Part shown: one piece after another, positions 21,588-31,087 of the stretch
How positions within the stretch are numbered: the stretch's first letter is position 1
Layout: every line of letters starts with the position of its first letter
Source: Pleurostoma richardsiae
Taxonomy: Eukaryota; Ascomycota; Sordariomycetes; Calosphaeriales; Pleurostomataceae
Assembly (NCBI GenBank): GCA_030052745.1
Contig: JANBVO010000054.1
Span: forward strand, 144,550-208,549
Length of the DNA: 64,000 nt
Reading direction: 5' to 3'
Translations under genes and position numbers: made by a program
Notes under the pieces: generated by a model
Databases searched by the model: none
What the model saw: only the letters and a program-made list of their open reading frames with translations
Told to the model about the DNA's origin: nothing

Positions 21588-23358
21588 CTACACAGTGGTC
21601 ATGACGCTGGCGTTCTTGTACCAGCTCAGCAGGGGGTTCTCGCCGCTCTTTGTCTCGCAGTCCTCGACGTAGGCCCACCGCCGCATGAAGTCCTCGTGCG
21701 ACAGCACGCGCGTCAGCTTCCCCGTGATGGCCTGGTAGATGGCCTCGACGATGCCGAAGTCGGTGGGGAACATGATATCGAAGTAGCCCTGGTGCACCTG
21801 CCGCCGCAATCATGGTTAGTGAGGAATGGCACACTGACGGAAAGGGAGCAAGAACGACAGAGCGTCCACGCTCCTATAAAACTCACCAGTGGCGTCGTCA
21901 CCGGCACGGGCCGGCGCTGGAACCGCGTCTGCACGATCGGCGCGTTCAGGCCCGGCACGGCGTCGGGCAGCGAGTGGAAGTCGCTGGTGACGAGGCGGTG
22001 CGCGGGGAAGTAGCGCTCCAGCACGTCGAAGAACTGCATCAGCCGCGTGGGGATGTACTCGGGCGCGCTGAGGTTGGGCGCGAAGGGCAGGACGCCCTGC
22101 AGCAGGCGGGCCAGCCTGCTGGCCGGGTAGGGGCGCGGGTAGTGGCCGCCGGTGGCGGCGCGGCGGACGCGCAGGAAGCGCGCGGCGACGGGGTCGAGGG
22201 GCGCGGGCAGGTAGAACTCGTAGAAGTCGCCCTTTTCGTCGACGAGCACGGTGCCCTGCAGGGGGGCGCCGGTGGCGAGGTCGTAGCGGACGATGTCGTG
22301 GGCGAAGTTGTCGAAGACCTCGAAGGCGAGGAAGAAGCACGGGCTGGGGACGGGCTCGGCCCAGTCGAAGACGGACTTGTTGATGATCTCGACCCGGGAG
22401 GCGTGGCCGCGCGAGGCGGCGTCCCGGAGCAGCTGCCGCGCCTGCAGGTCCGCGAGGGCGGAGCTGATCTCGATGACGCGGTACCGCGTGCGCTCGTACA
22501 CGGCGGGCTCGGTGTCGCGGATGTGGTCGAGGATGTTGAGCATCAAGGTGCCGCGGCCGGCGCCCATCTCGTAGATGATAAGGTCGTGGTACGGGTACGA
22601 GGTCAGCACGTAGTTGGAGATGAGGTACCGCGCCACGGCCTGCCCGTAGTAGGGGCGGAAGAGCTCCGTCGGCGTGTACCACAGCTGCCGCGTGTCGGAG
22701 ACGGACGCGGCGTCGAGGGAGTCCTCGAACTCGGTGTAGCGCCGGCTCAGGAGCGTCTGGAACTCGAGGTCGTCGCGTATCGAGGGGAAGTCGAATGGCT
22801 CGCCAGGGCTGAAGATGACGACCTGCTTGGAGAAGTAGCCATAGTGCGGGTTATAGAGACTGTCTGCAGTCGGTGTTAGTCGCGCCGCCAGACTTATACC
22901 CGTTCTTGCCCCAGGGTCTCCCTAGACAGCTTCGTTGGAGCAGAGGATTTACCTTCGATGAAGTCTCGCATCAGCATCTTCACCCGCCGCGGCCGGTCTC
23001 TAGATTTGCGCAGGTCCTTCGCCGTCACCGTCGGGTATGACTTGAACTCCTCGGCCATGTCCGTCGGGAAGAGATCCGTCCTCTGCTGCCAGTCGCTCTC
23101 GTTGCTCGCCATCGCCGGCTTCCCTCCCCGCGAGCTCGACATCGCCCTGTGCTGGTGGTGGTGCTGGTGGTGCTGCACCCCGAGCCGGACACCGCCAAGA
23201 GAGGAGCTCGCCAGCCGGGCGACATTGGGCCGGGACTGGCAGCACGGATGGTGCCGGAAGAGCTGTCGGAACAGCTGCGTCACGATGGGGGAATCCATGC
23301 TCCAACAGGGGGAGAAGGGTCGAAATACGGCTTGCTTCTGCGAGAGAAGAATTCCCAT
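21588..23358 (-). CDS. MidA/NDUFAF7-family SAM-dependent methyltransferase, mitochondrial
   Basis: Three exons: 22953-23358, 21887-22863 and 21588-21797, giving 530 residues. Introns are GTAAAT...CTGCAG and GTGAGT...GGCAG, with CTAAC branch points. The N-terminus has a basic, Arg/Ser-rich leader (LFRQLFRHHPCCQSRPNVAR) suited to mitochondrial import. The SAM-binding motif I is IIYEMGAGRGTLMLNIL, followed by YRVIEISSALADLQ and a post-motif FLAFEVFDNFAHD. These mark the Methyltransf_28 (MidA) family. The human member NDUFAF7 methylates an arginine of complex I subunit NDUFS2; this protein may be that enzyme or the second fungal paralog (yeast YKL162C type). The second in-frame ATG (MDSPIVTQ, 20 residues in) is an alternative start. 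It shares a 247-base promoter with the cysteine-synthase-like gene. Confidence 0.8.
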
Positions 23359-23605
23359 CAGGACGAAGCGGTAGCTCGGGTGTGGCTTGACTTCCCGCCC
23401 GTGGCCCTAAAGTGGGGCAAGGGTCCTTGTCGTGGCTGAAGCTCGATGAGTTGATCGGGGCTGGAGCCGGGGCTGCATGACATCAACTTGAAGAACATCA
23501 CGAATTTACCTGGAGCAACTGGACTGTAAATTCTGGGCGGCATTCTGATACTATTCCCAGATGTAACTTGTATTATCTCTCTCTTCTTCTTTCTTACGGA
23601 TTCAA
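23359..23605. promoter_or_regulatory. Shared promoter of methyltransferase and cysteine-synthase-like genes
   Basis: A 247-base region between divergent start codons. A CT-rich stretch (about 23575-23595) precedes the plus-strand start. No TATA box is clear. Confidence 0.4.
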
Positions 23606-24973
23606 ATGTCACTCAGAGATCATCCAAAAGCGTACGGCACAGCTGCCCTTGCTCTCGCTTTCACAGCCGGGATAGTCCTCACACTTGGATTCAAAGATGC
23701 GTACCCGGACCTAGAACGGCGCTATCAGAGTTACTCAGCCAGGCGGAGAAGGCGAAGACGCAGCACCACCTCATCACGGCGCACTAGCATCTTCTTCACG
23801 CCCGTCCAGCTTGAGGATCATGAGTCCGAGGAAGAGGGCGGCGACGACACCCGCCGCCCGGGAGGCAAGGATTCGCTGCGTGGCATCGTAGACGGCATCG
23901 AGGGCGCCATCGGCAACACCCCCCTTGTGAAAATCCGCAGCCTCTCCGAGGCGACGGGCCGCACGATCCTCGCCAAGGCCGAGTTCCTCAATGGCGCGGG
24001 CAACAGCCCCAAGGACCGGGTGGCGCTCAACATGATCACCGTCGCCGAGGAGCAGGGGCTGCTGGTGCCCAACCGGGGGGACACCATCTACGAGGGCACG
24101 GTGGGCAGCACGGGAATCTCGATCGCGACGCTGGCGCGCGCGCTGGGCTACCGCGCCCACATCTGCATGCCCGACGACCAGAGCGTCGAGAAGTCCGACC
24201 TGCTGCACCACCTCGGCGCCACCGTCGAGCGCGTGCCCGTGGCGCCCATCACCTCGCCGGGCCACTTCGTCAACCTGGCGCGGCGGCGGGCCAAGGAGCA
24301 CGCCGCGGTGCACGGCGACGGCAGCCAGGGGTTCTTCGCGGACCAGTTCGAGTCGCCCGCCAACTTCGAGGCGCACATGACGACGACGGGCCCGGAGATC
24401 ATCAGCCAGACCGGCGGGCGCATCGACGCCTTCGTCGCGGGGGCGGGCACCGGCGGGACCATCGCCGGCGTGGCCAAGTGCATCAAGGAGGAGGCCGGGA
24501 TGGAGGGGGTCAGGATCGTGCTGGCGGACCCGCAGGGCAGCGGGCTGTACAACAAGGTGAGGCACGGGGTCATGTACTCGAGCACGGAGCGGGAGGGCAC
24601 GCGGCGGCGGCAGCAGGTGGACACCATCGTCGAGGGCATCGGGATCAACCGCGTCACGCAGAACTTCGAGGCCGGGCGCGAGCTCATCGACGACGCCGTC
24701 CGCGTGACGGACGAGCAGGCCTGCAAGATGGCGCGGTGGCTGGTGGAGCACGACGGCATCTTCGCGGGCAGCAGCACGGCGGTCAACTGCGTCGCCGCTG
24801 TGGTCACGGCGCTCAGCCTGCCGGAGGGGAGCCAGGTGGTGACGCTGATCTGCGACTCCGGGACGAGGCACCTGAGCAAGTTCTGGAAGAGGGTGGCGGC
24901 GATGGGGCTGGAGGATGACGATAAGCCGCAGGATCTCATGACGCTCCTGGGCGTGGCACCGCCTGAGACGTAG
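23606..24973 (+). CDS. Membrane-anchored cysteine synthase-like PLP enzyme
   Basis: A single 455-residue frame. Residues 8-30 form a hydrophobic helix (AALALAFTAGIVLTLGF), followed by a very basic patch (SARRRRRRRSTTSSRR), a pattern of N-terminal anchoring to a membrane, likely the mitochondrial outer membrane as for yeast YGR012W. The fold-type II PLP core has IGNTPLVKI, the lysine that binds PLP at K136 (NSPKDR), the substrate loop EGTVGSTGIS and the phosphate loop GAGTGGTIAG. These are the motifs of O-acetylserine sulfhydrylase / cystathionine beta-synthase-like enzymes. The substrate of this anchored class is not settled, so I name the family only. GC at third positions is very high in the catalytic region. 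Confidence 0.88.
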   Translation: MSLRDHPKAYGTAALALAFTAGIVLTLGFKDAYPDLERRYQSYSARRRRRRRSTTSSRRTSIFFTPVQLEDHESEEEGGDDTRRPGGKDSLRGIVDGIEGAIGNTPLVKIRSLSEATGRTILAKAEFLNGAGNSPKDRVALNMITVAEEQGLLVPNRGDTIYEGTVGSTGISIATLARALGYRAHICMPDDQSVEKSDLLHHLGATVERVPVAPITSPGHFVNLARRRAKEHAAVHGDGSQGFFADQFESPANFEAHMTTTGPEIISQTGGRIDAFVAGAGTGGTIAGVAKCIKEEAGMEGVRIVLADPQGSGLYNKVRHGVMYSSTEREGTRRRQQVDTIVEGIGINRVTQNFEAGRELIDDAVRVTDEQACKMARWLVEHDGIFAGSSTAVNCVAAVVTALSLPEGSQVVTLICDSGTRHLSKFWKRVAAMGLEDDDKPQDLMTLLGVAPPET

Positions 24974-25379
24974 CAGATGAAAAATAAAATGTTCAGACTG
25001 AGCAGTCTATGAACTGCGAACCCTCGTAGGCATGTATAAAATACCTCGAGGAAGAAGCCAGATTGCTGTCTATGCTACAATGTCTCTCTATCCTCTAGAG
25101 CGAACGAGCCGAAGCCGTCTCGATGACGAGTCGAAAGGGCTCGCCTCGACTGGGCCCGAGGGTGTCCAGGAAAGGAAACAGACAAGGGAAAGTAATCGCA
25201 GCCTGAAAACTCCTCGAGCCTCGCCATGAATGGACAACCTATCATCGCATCCTGTTACGCCTGAAAACGATCTTGCAGATCTACTGAATCGGCACAAAAG
25301 CCAACTGGGCATCATAGACCCAGCGAAAACAAGGTCTGAGCAACTGCTTTGCCTTGCGGTTGGTACATGGTCGGGGAGG
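24974..25379. other. Convergent 3' region, cysteine-synthase-like and TFIIS genes
   Basis: A 406-base spacer. An AATAAA-type signal (GAAAAATAAAATG) lies at 24979-24991, only a few bases after the upstream stop codon. No gene supported. Confidence 0.5.
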
Positions 25380-26528
25380 TCAAGAGAACTGTATGTATAT
25401 CAGCATCGAGTCTAACAGACCAATGGTCCATGAGTAGAGAAGTTGGCTGGGGCTTACCTTCCACCGGTTGCCGCAGATGGTGCATTCACAAAAGGTCGTC
25501 ATAGGCTCATCAGCACTACGGGTCTGGGCCTGACTGTAGCTGACTTTTTTCTGTCCACACTTGCCGCAGGTGAGGGCAGTGCTGATGCTCTTCTCCGCCA
25601 TGGGGACCTGGGCCTTCTTCATGTTCTCCTTCTCCAGAGCCTCCTCCTGTTTCTTCTGCTCGGCAGACTTGAGCTCTTCGTGCGTCATGACGACAAACTT
25701 GGCCGGCGTGATCTCGCCAGACATGACCTTGCGGCCCAGCTCGATGTTGGTCTTGCTCTTGAGGTTCTGGAATAGGGAGCGCATCTTCTGCTTGTATCCC
25801 GCGCTCTCGGTCTTGTTGAATGCCTCCCACGCTGCAGCCTCGACCTGCAGCGCCTTCTCCAGGATAGCATCCGCGGGCTGGGTCGATCGGTATGCGATGC
25901 CATTGTAGATCAGGCCGATGCTAGCGTTCCGGACCTTGGAGCTCGTTCGGTTGACGTCGACACCCTCATCTGAGTACTTGAGACGATTGAGAGGGTCGCC
26001 CGTATAAGGCTGGCTGTGGGTGCTCGCTGGAGGGGCAGGAGAGGCGGTGCCGCGGGGAGTGCTCGGGGATGAGATCTTCTTGTGCTTGCCGTGCTTAGCA
26101 GCCTCGACGCTCTTCTTCCACTTGCTCACGATCTCGGCGGCAATCCGCGAGACTTCCTTGCTCGAGTGGCTACGTAGCTTGCCAATGACGACACCGGCCC
26201 GGGTGGCCTGCGATTGATGTCAGAACACACGGAGAAGAGAGCTGATGCACAAATAGAGTGCGCGATCCTTTCAGGTGCCCTTTGCCCTAGTCAGGCCAAA
26301 CAGGGCTTGCGGCCTGCTCGATAGGTGACCTAGGAGGAGGATGCAGGGGAAGGTGGCGCATCCATGCGGTGAGAGGGAAAAGCGCGCACTCACCCTGATG
26401 ACCTCCTCGGCGGGCGCAGCCTCCTTGCGGAACGTCTCGATCACGGTGACAATGACACTTGCAGGCTCATTCGCAGCCAGAACCTTGTTGAGCTCCTTCA
26501 CCTTTGCAGCAACAGCGCGCTCGTCCAT
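25380..26528 (-). CDS. Transcription elongation factor TFIIS
   Basis: Three exons: 26394-26528, 25458-26207 and a nine-base last exon 25380-25388 (TTC TCT TGA), giving 297 residues. Intron 1 is 186 bases (GTGAGT...CGCAG) and intron 2 is 69 bases (GTAAGC...TACAG). TFIIS rescues backtracked RNA polymerase II by stimulating transcript cleavage. The N-terminal helical domain I is present (ATRAGVVIGKLRSHSSKEVS), a Ser/Pro linker follows, then the central polymerase-binding domain (RNASIGLIYNGIAYRS onward). The C-terminal zinc ribbon has CGKCG and CTICGNRWKFS, with the essential acidic pair in RSADEPMTTF. Only the last micro-exon restores the universal RWKFS end; otherwise the frame runs into 20 odd residues. 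Confidence 0.96.
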
Positions 26529-27675
26529 GGTGGCAGTCTTGTCGTAGACGGATGTCTCGGTAGTGATGTGGGATCGTTGCTTGTCGCGCCAGCTGATTCA
26601 ACGAGTCGAGAGTCTCGCGAAGAGTGTTTCGGACGGTGAGAGGGAGCACCAAGAGTGCAGTAGGGAGGGGGAAGAAGTAGAAGTAAGAAGGCGGGAGAAG
26701 GCGAGGAACAGGTGGTTATCAAGTGAATGGAACCAACTGCAGGGACCGGCGCGCAAAGTGAGCAGACAATGAACGAGCGGCAGAGCTGTCGCAAGCTGCT
26801 GCACCCTATCGCTGCTTTTTCTTTGTCGGAGGTGGAGGCGACGTGGAGGGCCAGGTGAGGTGAGGCTGATGACGAGCTGGTGCAGGGAATATGGGGAAAC
26901 GACGCTCTGCAGCGCTGGCTGGCGAGTTTGTTGCGGGGAGGCACGTGCTACACCCAAAGGGGTAGGCGGTGAGTGGCGGGGCAGGTCGCGGTCTCTCATC
27001 CCGACGAGGCTGCGGAAAAGCAGCGACCAACACACAAACTCACAGGCAGCACCGGGCTGGGCAGGGGACTGTCCTCCATACACATCCAGTCTCCTCTGGC
27101 ACAGCAAGAGATCCTACCAGCCCATCTAGGAAGATCGGTGTCTCTTCTTTGTTGACTGTTTCAGCTGCCGCGCGCGATGTAGAGCTTATGCTCTGCTCAT
27201 TATCGTTATTTCTGCCTTATCGATAAAGATTGATGGCGATCTTGACGCGCCTCTCCACAGCGTCAAGCTTGATCCTTGCCGGTGCTGCCTCGCGATAGAT
27301 TCCTTCACGCCTCTTGCGCATCACTCTTCCCTTCGTTACGACAAGCCTTCCCCAAGAAAATCATACCCTCTTCAAACTCGGGGGGGCCATTTGGCTGTAG
27401 CTTTCAATTTACCCCTCCTTCGAGGGATCAGTCTCCAGAGCCCAAGCGTCTAAACTCAGAGACAGCAAGCGCCTATCACAGGAGCAAGCGCCTACCAGAA
27501 GAAGTACCCTACCAATAGAAGCACCCTGCGGCGACTCTGCTACACCTTCCTGACAGGACACTCCACTTTTCTTCTCTCACAGCTTGAGAGACCAGATAGA
27601 TAGGCGGAAGCGGCAGCACCGGTCTCTCTGCAGTTCACCCACACGCTCACCATATGTAGCTGAGCCTTCCTGCCG
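26529..27675. promoter_or_regulatory. Shared 1.1-kb upstream region of TFIIS and F-box genes
   Basis: Divergent promoter region. On the minus strand the region upstream of TFIIS is pyrimidine-rich (GGAGG/GAAG tracts on the plus strand near 26660-26710). Open frames on both strands are short and overlapping, without recognisable domains. Confidence 0.4.
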
Positions 27676-29277
27676 ATGAAGGTTTCCGCAGACGCCATTC
27701 CTCAAACAACTTCACTTCCGGGGCTGCTCACTGAACTCACTATCGGAGAACCTTCTGAGATGGCTTCGTGGCACTCTTTGCCGAAGGAACTGAGGGATCT
27801 GGTCTTTGGGTTCGTTCAAGAGAGCGCGGCCAGCAAAAAGTCCAAGACCCACCCTCTCGCCAGTTGCGCAGTCGTCTGCCGGGAATGGCAGGGGATCTTT
27901 GAGCGAGCCAACTTCCGGTCTCTCCAGATGATCCCAGATGAGCTCCACATGCTTGACACCGTCGTCAAGGGCCCGCGCCGGAGATACCTGCGGCACTTCT
28001 GGCTGCGGGTGCAGCTGCCCAAGTACAGCAGAGACCTGGTACACGTGCCGGAGTCGGAGGAAGAACAGGAGGCGAACAGTCTTGCCTTCGGCACCAGCGT
28101 CTGGGCTGTCTTCGACATCTTGAGCAAGTGGCAAGTGGAGGAGCTTGAGATGGACAGGACCTGGCCTGGCATCGAGCTGGAGATCAGCGTCAGTTCGCCT
28201 TCAGACAAGCGGCGGATGCTGGGTGAAGCGGGTCTGGATGACTATGGCGGCTCCAGGTTCCTCGACTCCGAGGTGGACATGCTGTTGGACGAGGTGCCCG
28301 AGCTGCTGGGGACCCAAGGTCTTCCGGAGGTGCACGTCGTTTCTCGGTTCAGCATCCTCCGTCGCAACTTCCGGTCCATCAGCCCTCGGGCGACTCTAAT
28401 ACTCCTGCTGAGTCTACCCCGGGTTAAGCAGACCTTCCTCGAGCCTTGGTCCCATTTCGATCCGGAGGACTCTCGGGTACGGGCGGAGGAGCTCAGCTTC
28501 CAGCTTGCGTTATGGCCACCCACCCTCAGGAAGGTCACCATATTCGAGAACGTCGCCAACTTCAAGATGTCGGATGAGGACGTGATGGACCTCAAGGAGC
28601 GCTGTCCCCTGCTCGGCCGGAACCTAGCTCGGCTCAGTCTCCAGCTCGAGGACCTCAGCGTCTCCCGCGTCGCCGATGCGAAGCACTTCTTCGCGCCGTT
28701 CCTGAAGCCTTCGCTCCGACCGCCCTTACCGCAGTGGAAGAGCCTGCGGTGTCTGACCCTGAGCTCGACGCTCATCTCGCCGGAGGAGGATCACGACAAG
28801 ACCAACGAGCTGCTCCGCGGCGCCGGTTCCGCCGCCAAGTGCATGCCGGTCCTGCGCATCATGGAGCTGTACAGCGCGGAGTCCCGCGACGGCGGGCTGT
28901 TCCGGTATGTCGTCGGCGAGACGATGACGCTGGCCAAGTGGGAAAGCACCTGGGAGTTCAAGGTCAGCGACCGCGTCAAGGACACGTGGCGGGAGGTGTC
29001 GCACAAGCACACCCGGCGGGACCTCGTCTTCTACCCCGAGGCGCTCGTGAGCAACTACCGCTCGCCCGTCAAGTTCATCCACCACAACCTGGCTACCGTG
29101 GGGAACGTGCTGCATCCCATCTCCTCTCAGGACATGGTGAGGCGGAGAGGGAACAGGTCGACGCTGTGGCCAGACAAGCCAGCCACAGACTCCACCAACG
29201 TCGTCCTGCAGCCGGACTATGCGGCCAGCCTTTCAGCGCTGTCGCGCCTCATGGGCAGCGGGAAACCTACCGTCTGA
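27676..29277 (+). CDS. F-box-type protein
   Basis: A single 533-residue frame without introns. An F-box-like segment lies at about residues 31-80: WHSLPKELRDLVFGFVQESA, then LASCAVVCREWQGIFERANF, the pattern of a helix, L-P-x-E and a conserved W. The rest has no clear leucine-rich repeat or WD motif, but has several weak Leu/Trp-rich segments and a conserved-looking C-terminal part (WESTWEFKVSDRVKDTWREV). Such proteins are abundant and fast-evolving in filamentous fungi and are thought to be SCF ubiquitin ligase adaptors. The target is unknown. An alternative start at residue 29 (MASWHSLP) would keep the F-box. Confidence 0.7.
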   Translation: MKVSADAIPQTTSLPGLLTELTIGEPSEMASWHSLPKELRDLVFGFVQESAASKKSKTHPLASCAVVCREWQGIFERANFRSLQMIPDELHMLDTVVKGPRRRYLRHFWLRVQLPKYSRDLVHVPESEEEQEANSLAFGTSVWAVFDILSKWQVEELEMDRTWPGIELEISVSSPSDKRRMLGEAGLDDYGGSRFLDSEVDMLLDEVPELLGTQGLPEVHVVSRFSILRRNFRSISPRATLILLLSLPRVKQTFLEPWSHFDPEDSRVRAEELSFQLALWPPTLRKVTIFENVANFKMSDEDVMDLKERCPLLGRNLARLSLQLEDLSVSRVADAKHFFAPFLKPSLRPPLPQWKSLRCLTLSSTLISPEEDHDKTNELLRGAGSAAKCMPVLRIMELYSAESRDGGLFRYVVGETMTLAKWESTWEFKVSDRVKDTWREVSHKHTRRDLVFYPEALVSNYRSPVKFIHHNLATVGNVLHPISSQDMVRRRGNRSTLWPDKPATDSTNVVLQPDYAASLSALSRLMGSGKPTV

Positions 29278-29470
29278 CTTCGCACTTGGTCACGGAGGTG
29301 AATAGCACAGCTGGTCTGATCTGAATTGAGCTGTATTATGGATATAGAATCGGTTTATCATACAGTCTATCAAAGAACTAATAGAAGTCGCCTCCACACC
29401 TGCGCAGCCTCCTTGAGTGGCAGTCCCTCTCTCGTGTACATACAGGAAAATGAATTATTAGAGAGGGGAA
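29278..29470. other. Convergent 3' spacer, F-box and P450 genes
   Basis: A 193-base AT-leaning spacer between two stop codons. It includes a GTATTATGGATATAG stretch after the F-box stop. No gene. Confidence 0.4.
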
Positions 29471-31087
29471 TTATATGGCAGTGACCTTCACCGTGACGCC
29501 ATCCTTGGGCCGCAACACCAACCGCCACATCTTCCAGTCCTCGGGGTTGGGCACGCTCTCGTCGCGCTTGAACTCGTACATGCTGAGCAGGCAGCACAGC
29601 AGGATCTTCATCTCTGTCTCGGCGAACTTGCGGCCGACGCAGCCGCGCGGGCCCTGCAGGAAGGTCATGAAGGCGTTGGGGGTGGCCGTCTCGGGAAGGT
29701 CGTCCCAGCGGTCCGGGTCGAAGACGTCGGCGGTCTCGCCCCAGTACTGGGGCAGGCGGTTGATGGCGTTGGCGAGGATGTAGACGACGGTGCCGGCGGG
29801 GACCTTGTACCCGCCCAGGACGTCGTCGGCGATGCTCTGGCGGACGGTCATGGGGATGGGGGGGATGTAGCGCAGCGACTCGCGGCAGACGTTGTCGAGG
29901 AAGGGCAGCTGGTCGGCGTCGGCGGCGGCGAGCTTGGCCGGGTCGAAGCGCTCGTTGGCCCTGAACAGGAAGGGCATGTGGTCCTTGATCTCCTCGCGCA
30001 GGCGCGACTGGATCTCCGGGTGGGTGGACAGCAGGTGTATGGTCCAGGCGACGCCGGTGGCGGTGGTGTCGTGGCCGGCGCCCAGGAAAGTCATGACCTG
30101 GTCGCGCATGGTCTCGAAGGACAGGCCCTTCTCGCCGGCGGCCTTGGCCTTGCGGTCGTCGCGCGCGATCAGCGCCAGGATGTCCTTGCCCGAGGCGTTC
30201 TGCGCGGCCTGCTCCTGCTTCTCGGTGATGATCTCGGTGGCCTTGTCGACGATGATGCGCCGCGACGTCTCGACGTCCCGGTTCATCTTGGCGGGGATGT
30301 GCTTGGAGGCCGGGACGAACGCCTGCAGGCCGTGCAGCGCGCGCGACATGAGGTCGAAGGCGAACACGAGCCGGTAGGCCTCGCGGATGGGGGTCTCCGG
30401 GTGGGTCAGCGAGTCGATGTCGTACCCGAAGCCGGCCTTGCCGATGATGTCGAGCGTCGTGCGGTTGAGCCACTCGAGCACCTCGATCGACTTGGTGGCC
30501 ACGCCCTCGGCGCGCATCTCCTCGCGCCAGCACCGGGCCAGCGACAGCGACTTCTCCCAGAAGACGGGCGTGAGCGCGCGGATGGACTGGATGGAGAAGC
30601 CGGGGGCGAGGGCCTTGCGCTGGTGGACGTGCTCGGCGCCCTCGGCCAGCAGGACACCCTCGCCCAGGACGCGGACCATCCACAGCTTGGCGCGGACCGG
30701 CTTGGGGTAGTTGTAGGGGTTCTTAACAGTCATCTGCTTGAGGGCCTCGTCGTCCGCGATGGACAGGCGCTCCGCGCCGAAGGGGAAGAAGTAGCGGATG
30801 ATGGGGCCGTACTGCTTGTGCCAGCGCCGCTGGGGCACGCCGCACTCCTCGAGGATGATGGCGAAGAACTGGCCCCAGAGAGGGAAGCCGGCGACCGTCG
30901 GGACGTGCCGCAGCTCCGACACGTAGAAGGGATAGATCCAGCTCAGCCAGACTACAGAGTACAGGGGCAGCATGGCCGCCCACGCGAGGCCGATGGCAGA
31001 GACAACGGGGTAGTCATAATGCTTGGCCGCCAGGAAGGAGGCGGTGGTGGTGACGGCCGCCACGGGCCCAAAGGTGATCTTGTCCAT
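29471..31087 (-). CDS. Cytochrome P450 monooxygenase
   Basis: A single 538-residue frame with no introns. The N-terminus has hydrophobic segments that anchor it to the ER (AIGLAWAAMLPLYSVVWLSW). The I-helix oxygen-binding motif is FLGAGHDTTATG, the K-helix ExxR is ESLRYIPP, and the haem loop FLQGPRGCVGRKFAE places the haem-ligand cysteine at C483. The PERF-like stretch is FDPDRWDD. It resembles CYP4/CYP26-like fungal P450s such as Fum15-type enzymes; the substrate is unknown. The start is the ATG at 31087 (MDKITFG). Three further codons upstream are open but begin with TTG. A TATATAA-like element lies about 190 bases upstream on this strand (31270-31280). Confidence 0.9.
   Translation of the reverse strand: MDKITFGPVAAVTTTASFLAAKHYDYPVVSAIGLAWAAMLPLYSVVWLSWIYPFYVSELRHVPTVAGFPLWGQFFAIILEECGVPQRRWHKQYGPIIRYFFPFGAERLSIADDEALKQMTVKNPYNYPKPVRAKLWMVRVLGEGVLLAEGAEHVHQRKALAPGFSIQSIRALTPVFWEKSLSLARCWREEMRAEGVATKSIEVLEWLNRTTLDIIGKAGFGYDIDSLTHPETPIREAYRLVFAFDLMSRALHGLQAFVPASKHIPAKMNRDVETSRRIIVDKATEIITEKQEQAAQNASGKDILALIARDDRKAKAAGEKGLSFETMRDQVMTFLGAGHDTTATGVAWTIHLLSTHPEIQSRLREEIKDHMPFLFRANERFDPAKLAAADADQLPFLDNVCRESLRYIPPIPMTVRQSIADDVLGGYKVPAGTVVYILANAINRLPQYWGETADVFDPDRWDDLPETATPNAFMTFLQGPRGCVGRKFAETEMKILLCCLLSMYEFKRDESVPNPEDWKMWRLVLRPKDGVTVKVTAI

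Noticed and set aside
21816-22682. Long Arg/Pro/Ala/Leu-rich frame on the minus strand inside the methyltransferase gene
   Set aside because: It is the wrong-frame shadow of exon 2; composition is a GC-rich artefact and lacks any domain, while the true frame carries the SAM motif.
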